A stretch of DNA of 64,000 nt from Hygrocybe punicea (Eukaryota; Basidiomycota; Agaricomycetes; Agaricales; Hygrophoraceae), in NCBI GenBank assembly GCA_963556145.1, contig OY744466.1, forward strand, positions 3,658,001-3,722,000. The letters run 5' to 3'. Of this stretch, positions 56,377 through 64,000 are shown piece by piece. A model generated the notes under the pieces. The model worked only from the letters and a program-made list of their open reading frames with translations, was not told the DNA's origin and made no database searches. How positions within the stretch are numbered: position 1 is the stretch's first letter; every line of letters starts with the position of its first letter. A program made the position numbers and the translations under genes.

Positions 56377-58667
56377 TATGGAATCCGATCGAAGTCCGAT
56401 TGGAATGCTTGGACTCTGAGGATTCCAAGCGGATTCCACTAGGAATGGAATCTTTTTTTGTAGAGCACTACTAATTCTGATATTCCAATCGGATTCCGAG
56501 TAAATTCTGCTTGGAATGGTCAATTTTTTGGATTTTCATTGGTTTTCATGGGGTATGCTTATTTACAAGGAATCATGAGGAATCCACTCAGAATACTGCC
56601 AAGTTTTTGAAAAGTGCCAGCTGTTTTCAACTTTTTTGCATTTTTCTCACTCAATTTTGTAAATAAAACAATTCTGACACTATATATGGGATCAGCTATA
56701 CAAAGGGTATGCTAACCAAATTAGGCAATATTTTCCCACGCTCCATATTTGGTAAGAATTCCGAGTGGAGTCCGAGTGGAGTCCGAGTGGATTCCTTGCA
56801 AAACATTGTAAATTTGTTCCTGCATTCTTAGTATATTCAAACATCCAACAAACTGTTAAGGTATTTCTTCACTGTTTGTCCTTTTCCTTCCTTTTCCTTC
56901 TTTACTTTGTCATCATCATAACACACATGCCATTCCTCTCCACTTAGTTGTTATGCTTATGTCTTATGAACAGCATTCCTTTTCATATATGTTTCCTTCA
57001 CCAGTCTGAGGTGCATAGCCTTTCTCTTTCTCCATATGTCACCTTCCTTTCAATTACCTTTTTTCCTATATTCATTTCCTTGTCTGTAGTACTCAGTCTT
57101 TATCTCCATTCACATTTCTATAATGCATGGCTAAGTAATGCATTTGAAAGCTAAGCTTCTATTCCTTTAAATGACTTGGTGAAGTAAAGCTACTTTGCTT
57201 AGTCTCATCACATTACAATGACTATTAAATCCTAACTGTTAACCCCAGTGATTACTGATCCATATCAATTCCAAAGTCATCATTATCATCTCGTTATTGT
57301 CTTCAATGATTGGATAACCTGTTGTATCTGTTACCAAAGTTTATTCTCTTGAGCATCCCTTTAACAGTCTAATATCCTTAACAGACCATGTAAGAGTACT
57401 CTATTTTCCACCCTTTTCCATCACTGTCTATGGAGCAGGACTATCCATATACACCTGGTGGTCCTATTATTAATGATATTTCCAAACTTAGGCCAAGCAA
57501 TCACCAGCTTTCTGATCTGATGATGATAAGGTTGAGTTTTATAAACCACTTTTTGAAGCCATGGACCTATTATCCCCAAAGATGACAACATACATCCTGG
57601 AACTTTCACCAGAATGCATATTTGTTTGAATCCCTTTTCATTTCTTCTTTCCATCTATTTTTATTACTTTTCTGACCATATTTAAACTGTTGCCTATATG
57701 AACCCATCTATATTATCATAAATTGGTTGTTGCTCTATATTTTCTACTCATCCTAGATATTACTCAGCTACAGTTCTGACAAGATTGAAGATCCTCTATT
57801 CATTTGCTTTCATCTAGGTCAGTAGTAGAGTTACTTTATAAAACATCACTTGAATGAGTTATTTCAATCTGTGAGCATTTAGATGGAGTTTGTAAGGGGA
57901 CATCCCATTCTGACTCCAATTCCAGTTCTGGATAGCTCATGTAGCTCAATTCAAGCACCATTGGAACCAGTTCCAGTCCCTGCATCTACAGTATTGTATT
58001 TTGGTTCAGTCTTTTCATCTCTTTCATAATTGTTCTTGCTATTCATATGTACATACATGCACACCCACCATCACTACCCACTATTCCACCCCCCTTATTT
58101 GGTACTGTATAGTCATGGCTCTCTCCAAAGTGGCTGTTATATTTTCCACTGCCCTACTGGGGTTCCTTTAGGTTGGTACAGTTAGGTATTCCTTCCTGTA
58201 CATATATTCACCTTTGGATCCTGTTAGTTTGAGTGATAGCCTCAACTGCCTTATCGAGTTTGCATACAGTCCTTTCACTTCTTGGTTCCACATTATCTTT
58301 GCTTATCTGTAATAATAGCTGACTGGAATCATGTTACCTTGCTTGCAAGATTACTGAGTTGTCTTAATTGAAGCCAGAATTTGTTGCCCTCACCTGATGG
58401 GCTCAGTGACCTCTCAGGTGCTGGTTGTACACATATGCAGAGTCATGGAGTGTGAGATCTTACTGTCACATTTTGTATATATGTCACTTGACACATTGTC
58501 TAACCACATCCTGCAAGGTTTTCACCAAAAAGTTGGCACTTCCTCTAGTTTATTTTCCACAATATATTTAATCTAGCACCTGATATCTAAGAACCTTTAG
58601 TCTCAATCTGAATTGCTCATAAATTAATAATATCACTGGGTAGAGATATTTTGAAAGTTGTATAATT
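56377..58667. other. AT-rich interior, no supported gene
   Basis: Only short, motif-free open frames are visible, and stops are frequent in all frames. I see no tRNA or structured repeat apart from the GGAATCC motifs at the left end. Confidence 0.5.
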
Positions 58668-60733
58668 GTTACGGATCACTATTGTCTTAGTGGGCTCCAG
58701 CAACAATGAACCAAACCAGAGTGATGAATTGTGATATGGTATGAGGTTATTACAAATGGGAGTAAGAAGGGGGAGGAAGTGTCTGGGTAGGCAGTGGTCG
58801 GGGGAAGAGTAGCTAGACTAAACTTGTAGACTACGACTACGATTGTCATGCTTATATACAACAGGACTTCAGGGCAGGTTTCTTCATCAAGGCTCGTGGT
58901 GATGGTGAGGCCAAGTTCTGAGATGAACGGCATCTTCGTTGTCATGGTGGGATATGCATGACATGACAGACCCAATCAATAACATTGAGGTTGGAAGAGG
59001 ATGAACCGGAGCATGAATCGGAGCGAGCTGTGACAATAACATAAAATTACTATTAATTCACCTGTGCCCTTGTTACGTTTCTGACTCCGCTTCCAACCCC
59101 GATGCCCATTCCGATACCCACCATGACGATTCTGCACTGCACACCTTCCTTTTTCATTTCTTTTTGTCCTTTGTCTTCTTTTCGATGTCATTGTTTCTTC
59201 TTTTGGACATCCTTGTATTTTCTTATTCTTGTTCTCTTTTTGTCCCTTCTTCTAGAACAATCCAGACCAACCATGGACATATCCCACGTGACCTTGTTGT
59301 ACCCGAATAGTCTCCTTGCCGACGGACGTCACCGACATTGTCTTTTCCTTTCGATATCTTGTTTACGCTGTCCCACAACAAACCGATCACAATGGCTGTA
59401 CTCCTGACACAGCTCATTACCGTAATTGTTATTGGCAGCATTGCCATCACCTTCCTGATCGGTTTCTACCTTGTTATGATCTATCTTTGGCATCGGCACC
59501 AAAACCCTTCCGCCATTGATACTTCTGACTTCCACCTCGACAATATATCGACACGTAATTGACAATTGCCATTCCTGGATATTTGGTTTCCATATTCATA
59601 CCCTGTGCCCACCATTATCCTCCCTGACAATCCGACGACATTCCTCACCTGCATGCGAACTCTGAACAATCCCCGATCACGAGACATTTCACTGTTCTCT
59701 CTAATCCGACCATCGCTGGAGCATACTCTTTTGGACTTTGACCACCGACCATACGACTTCCCAAACAGTGAACCAACCCCTATCGTATATTGTTCGCATG
59801 ACACCACTTCAATGCAGTACCCAACGACTTGTTCCCACAGCTTGTCACTCGTGCCATGACTCGAAACCTGGACCCACATTCATTTATCCTTTTCCATCTA
59901 TAATCTTGATACCTCCCACACTCGTTTACAATGATACCCTTTCTTGGATGAATACCGACATCAGGTGGACCGCATTGTTCCACACACAGGACAAGACACC
60001 GCCCCTTGATATGTCATTGACACAGACATCGTCATCCGGTACAGCTTATGCTGTTCACATGTCTGACCTCGACTAGCCCACTGTCCTAGTTGGTTTTTTC
60101 CTCTATACATTCCTTCATTTTCTTTCATACCAACCGTGCCGCTATATCCATGCTACCTCAAGACACTCTCATCACCAACCCCACACTGGACAATACCCAT
60201 CTTCGACCCGACCATGCAATGCACTTGCCAAACTGTGCACTTGCCCGTTACAGCAAGTGTAGACCCCGAATTGGCAATTCTGCATGTCACATGATCCGAT
60301 GACAAATCATCCGAGTCATCTGGACCTCTTCTATCCTCAACGACACCCGGGCCTCTAGTTGGATCGTGAGAACATCGACATGAGGATGCCTCATGTATGC
60401 CTCATAACACATGGTAGAGTTGGACATGTTATGGCTTCATGGTTGTATTTCTATTTACCTCCCCTCAAGACCAGTCACTATATATACTGTTCTTGTTGTT
60501 GGTTCGGACTTTTTCTTCTTTTCCTTTCTTTACATTTAGTCTGGTTCTTGGGGCAGACCCCCTTATCTTGGGTAACCCCCACAGCTCGCAATGACATTGT
60601 ACCATGAAACCCCCCTCTTAGCAGTGTTGTCTTAGTAGTAAGCAACAATGAAAACTGCTCTTCTCTCCTCTGGAATCTGATCCCCAGTTAAGTTGATTGT
60701 TGCCGGAGCCCGCTGCAGAAGCGATCCGTAACA
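58668..60733. mobile_element. Nested element bounded by TGTTACGGATC ... GATCCGTAACA
   Basis: The ends form an inverted pair (TGTTACGGATC at 58668; GATCCGTAACA ending at 60733). Similarity extends inward (GTGGGCTCCAGCAACAAT near 58690, complement of ATTGTTGCCGGAGCCCGC near 60695). The TG...CA termini could mean a solo LTR or a TIR element. Interior open frames have no recognisable domain, and no target duplication was seen. Confidence 0.5.
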
Positions 60734-60989
60734 GCCCTCATTCATGCCAAGGAATTGATACTGGATTAGAAATGTTTGCCATCTCTTAAGTTGTGCTATG
60801 GGTTGCTATCATTCACTCCAAAGCTAGGTTTTGTTCAATTACAGCTATATCTTGACAGCCTATATTTCTCAAGTTTTCATTAAGAGCAGTCTCACAATCT
60901 TACTCTCAATATTGATAACTCATATACAAGAGAAAATTTAATATTTCACAAATTATTTACACAATTAATCTACACAATTAATCTCAAGT

Positions 60990-61470
60990 ATGTGGGGTGA
61001 GGAAGGGGGAAGTGTGAAAATGAGGGGGGGGATGGCAGAGAGAATGGGAGGGGGAATGGGGGGAATGGGAATGGGAAATGGGGGGGAATGGGAATGGGTG
61101 GGGGAAAGTGAGTGGGAGGGGGAATGGGAGTGGGAGTGGGTGGGGGAAAGGGAAGGGGGGGAGAGGGAAGGTGAAGGGGAGGGGGAAATTCAGGGGGAGG
61201 GGGAAAGGGGGGAGGGGGAAAGGAAGAGGGAAAGGGTGGGGGAAAGGGAAAGTGAGAGGGAGAAGGAAAGGGGGGGAAAGGGTGGGGGAAGGAAAAGGGA
61301 GGGGGAAGGGAAAGGGAGGGGGAAAGTGGAAGGGGGTGAGAGGGGGAAAGGGAGGGAAGGGGAAGGGGGAGGAAGGGGAGGGGGAAAGGGAGAAGGAAGG
61401 GGGGGGGGAGAAAGAGGGAGAGGGAGAGTTTGAGGGAGGGGGAGTAAAGGGTTAGCAGGGAAGGGGGAGA
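60990..61470. repeat. G/A-rich strand-asymmetric tract
   Basis: About 480 bp consist almost wholly of purines on the plus strand (GGGGGAAAGGG-like units). It is a simple-sequence tract with potential for triplex or G-quadruplex structure. Long Gly/Glu/Arg open frames here are artefacts. Confidence 0.8.
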
Positions 61471-61732
61471 AGGAGGTGGGGGAGGGAGGGGACTTACAGG
61501 TGCTGGCCCCCATCGCCATTGCTGCTGCTGCTGCTGTTGCTGGCCTTCTGCTGTTGCCGTTGCTGCTGCTGCTGCCCTGCCGTTGCCACCACTGCTGGCG
61601 TGTCGCTGTTGCCATTGCCACTGCTGCTGCCAAGTTGCCGCTGTGACTGGGCATCATGGTGTGTCCTGTGGTGGCCTGGCGCGTGTGGGTGCCATTATAG
61701 TCAGTAAAATCAGTAAGAATTATAATAAAAAA

Positions 61733-62150
61733 CTTACCTGGACAGCGGGGGTGGCCACCCACCGCTGCGCTCCCCGTTGCCGTCTCTGGCTCCTGTGGTT
61801 GGCTGGCGTCACGTGTGTTGGTGGTGCATGGGCATGGGTGGAGGTGGGCACTGAGGTGGGTATGGGCTTGGTTGCTGGGCGTCGTTGGTCACCGGGCGTG
61901 GTCGTAGTTAGTAAAATATGTAAAAAAGTAATAAAAATAGCTTACCTGGGCAGTGGGGGTGCACCACCTGCCGCTGCGCCCCCCGTTGCCATCCCTGGCT
62001 CCTGTGGTTGGCTGGCCTCGCGTGTGTTGGCGGTGCGTGGAGGTGGGCATGGAGTTGGGTGTGGTGTGGTTGATGGGTTGTGGGCGCGGGTGCAGTTGTT
62101 TCGGCGTTGCTGGGGTGAGTTGTTTGGCGTTTGGTGTGTGCATGTGGGTG
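61733..62150. repeat. 208-bp tandem duplication with intron-like borders
   Basis: Two copies (from 61733 and 61941) begin CTTACCTGG and contain GGCTCCTGTGGTTGGCTGGC and CGTGTGTTGG. AT-rich stretches between GC-rich blocks look like introns read from the minus strand (donor complement of CTTACC). Confidence 0.65.
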
Positions 62151-62654
62151 GATGTGGGTGTTGTCACATTGTTCGCGTTGTTTGGTTTGTTGGGTTGTTG
62201 ATGATCATGTGATGCACTGAAATGGTCCGTGCACCAAACAAACCTATATAAACTCCCGAAACTCAGCTATCTATTTTGGGGCAGCACCCCAATTAAGTAG
62301 ATATACAATAAATTAGATAATAGTATTAAAAATTTAACTCTACAATTCCTAATGGAATCCGAATGGATTCTGAGTTGAGTCCAATGCAGAATAAATGCTA
62401 GGACTTTACTCGGAATTCCATAGGATTCCTCAGATTCCTAGTATTCCACTCGGATTCCACTTGGAATCAGCTGGGACTAGGAATGCACTAGGACTGAGTT
62501 TATAGTGATAATTCTAACAATTTGGCTAGACTTGAAATTCACTTGGAATCCACTTGGAATCCTAGGAATCCGAGCCTTCCGATCGGATTCCACTTGGAAT
62601 GTGTGGCTCAGTGTAAAGTGCTCACCAGTATGACCACAATCCAAATCCATCCCC

Positions 62655-64000
62655 ATGGACGTTGACACGTGAAGGACCCAGCTGAGACAACAGACATTTA
62701 CACGTCTAACAGATGAACAACGTCTTGACTACATGAAGAAAGGAATTTGCTTCAAATGTCAACGGCCAGGACACATGTCCCGCAATTGTCCTGAACAGAG
62801 AGGACAACAACAAGTCTGGTCTATGCAGACCATACCACAAACCCAGAAACAGGAACAGGATGATGTTATGCGATGTGACAAGTGAAAGGTTTTACTTCGA
62901 GAAGAGAAGACGGAGATAGAATAGGCATTGAATCACGAAGTGCAGAAGCAGGTTTTTAACAAGTTAAATTACCTGGGGTTACATGCCAAAAGAAGACTAC
63001 TTATATACGTTCTGAGACGTGGCTGTGTAACTAGGTAGAAAAGGAAAGAAGACTATAATAGGAAGAGAGAATGTGTCATATGAACGTCATAAGCGGAGGA
63101 AGAAGAGTCCTATGAGTAATAGACATATGATAAGTGGAAGAAAAGAGGTCCGCATGAGTAAAAGAGAAAGAGTAAGCATAAAGCGACAACAAAGAGAAGA
63201 AAGAAAAAGATATCGGAATCACAGTCACAAGTCACGTATCATAACAGATGATGGCAAAGACACCAGAATCGCTGTGCTTATGGATGAGCTGGCAATGTTG
63301 AAGAAGAAATGAGAGGATTTTTAAAGAAACAATGTGCAGCACAGGAGGCCACGATCGTGTGACTCGGGAATGATGTAACAGTATACAGACAATTCAATAA
63401 CATTTTCACCAAACTCAAAGACCTCTGAAATGACCTACACCGAAACCAAGACCCAGAGCCAAAAGAGGAATGTAACACGTGGCAAGATACCCATGTTACA
63501 GAAGAAGGAGAAGAAAGAACACAAGAAACACAAAACATTGAGCAAGTTTACATGCATCAATGCGAACATAATCATTATGAATGAGAACAAAAAACCATGA
63601 TTGAATCGGAATTCAATGCTGCAGAAATGATCATTGCTATGCGCAACACAACCATGGGCTATGCCCTTGACCTACTCAATGACTATGACATTCATGGACA
63701 GTGGACAGAAAAGATCTCACCTGGCTTAGTTCTTTCGCTTATTCGCTGACCGAGCAATGAAGCCATCAAGTGGTTAGTGCAGGAAATGCCACAAGATTCC
63801 CCACATGAACCATGAACACTTAAACATCACAAAAAAAGATTCCAAATTGCAAATGGCACTTTTAGTTCACAGCTTTGTCACTGTCCCACAGGATGGCCAT
63901 CAGTACCCAATGACTGTTCTCATTGATTGTGGATGCACAATTTGTGCCATTGACGTCGGCTATGTCAAAGCACACAATATCCCAACAAAACCATATCTCA
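62655..64000 (+). pseudogene. Ty3/gypsy gag-protease relic, runs off the right edge
   Basis: A retroviral-type zinc knuckle CFKCQRPGHMSRNCP (near 62752-62796) is preceded by LTDEQRLDYMKKGI, the usual context of gypsy Gag. Further along are a basic region, YALDLLNDYDIHGQW (near 63660) and an aspartic-protease-like segment MTVLIDCGCTICAIDVGY with HNIPTKPY (63910-63995). There Cys replaces the usual Ser/Thr of D(S/T)G. Stops and frame shifts separate these pieces, so the copy is defective. Reverse transcriptase would lie beyond the window. Confidence 0.7.

Larger units (their letters stand above)
56352..62620. mobile_element. 6.3-kb TIR element with GGAATCC-rich ends, no transposase seen
   Basis: The inverted termini CACTTTACACTGAGCCACAC plus ATTCC lie at 56352-56376 and 62596-62620. 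Inside both ends, GGAATCC/GGATTCC motifs recur (56380-56520, 56755-56800, 62345-62600). The interior is AT-rich and holds a nested element and GC-rich low-complexity sequence. No target duplication was found. Confidence 0.6.

Noticed and set aside
58679..60302. Short ORFs between 58.7 and 60.3 kb as genes
   Set aside because: They are short, lack motifs and overlap in opposite strands. The interval is better described as a nested repeat element.
60990..61470. Gly/Glu/Arg-rich protein
   Set aside because: Pure purine tract with several open frames. No evidence of translation.

Overview
The window is a transposon-rich stretch of a filamentous basidiomycete genome, most likely a mushroom-forming Agaricomycete. 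The evidence is short 45-55 bp introns with CTAAC-like branch points and several gene families expanded in Agaricomycetes: BTB/POZ proteins, tyrosine-kinase-like (TKL) kinases with a conserved N-terminal helical domain, KDZ transposases, fungal TET/JBP dioxygenases, Ulp1-like proteases and Myb/SANT-like proteins. The species was not determined. No tRNA, rRNA or CRISPR was seen.

The left part is a set of nested insertions. A BTB-domain gene (minus strand, 3892 to about 37630) is split twice. The first insertion is a 4.95-kb LTR retrotransposon (4131-9083, duplicated target CCGT). The second is a very large inverted-repeat (palindromic) element (9802-37606, duplicated target ATTTA). One arm of the palindrome was in turn invaded by a 21,610-bp element (14157-35766). 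That element has terminal inverted repeats starting TAGTGTTGCCG, an 8-bp target duplication GGACGACA, and long inverted subterminal arrays of a 44-bp repeat. The other palindrome arm preserves the empty site, so the boundaries can be read to the base.

The 21.6-kb element is the centre of the window. It encodes an apparently intact KDZ transposase with a CxC2-type cysteine cluster (29634-33213) and, next to it, an apparently intact TET/JBP-type 2-oxoglutarate/Fe(II) dioxygenase (27685-29060). On the other strand it carries a second putative 2OG/Fe(II) enzyme of JmjC type (18272-22108) and three conserved unknown genes. A 25-26 bp palindromic motif (GTCACG...CGTGAC) recurs at intergenic and promoter positions inside it and was not noticed elsewhere in the window. 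I read it as a giant KDZ transposon with chromatin/DNA-modification cargo.

To the right lie: a decayed DDE-integrase-like gene (37645-39690); a PIF/Harbinger transposon (41945-47795) whose transposase is interrupted by a young non-autonomous LTR element with identical 158-bp LTRs (44817-46810); a chromosomal-looking TKL kinase plus RasGEF region (47932-52090); a broken kinase-like gene; a tyrosine-recombinase gene (55231-56214); a 6.3-kb element with TIRs and GGAATCC-rich ends (56352-62620) that holds a second nested element; and the decayed gag-protease part of a Ty3/gypsy element running off the right edge.

Nonsense and active-site changes in the relics, and differences between LTR copies, are mostly C:G to T:A transitions, the LTR ones at CpG. 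This suggests cytosine methylation at this locus, which gives the TET/JBP cargo a plausible substrate. The 200-N gap at 12765-12964 looks artificial: the 145 bp on each side are the same sequence.
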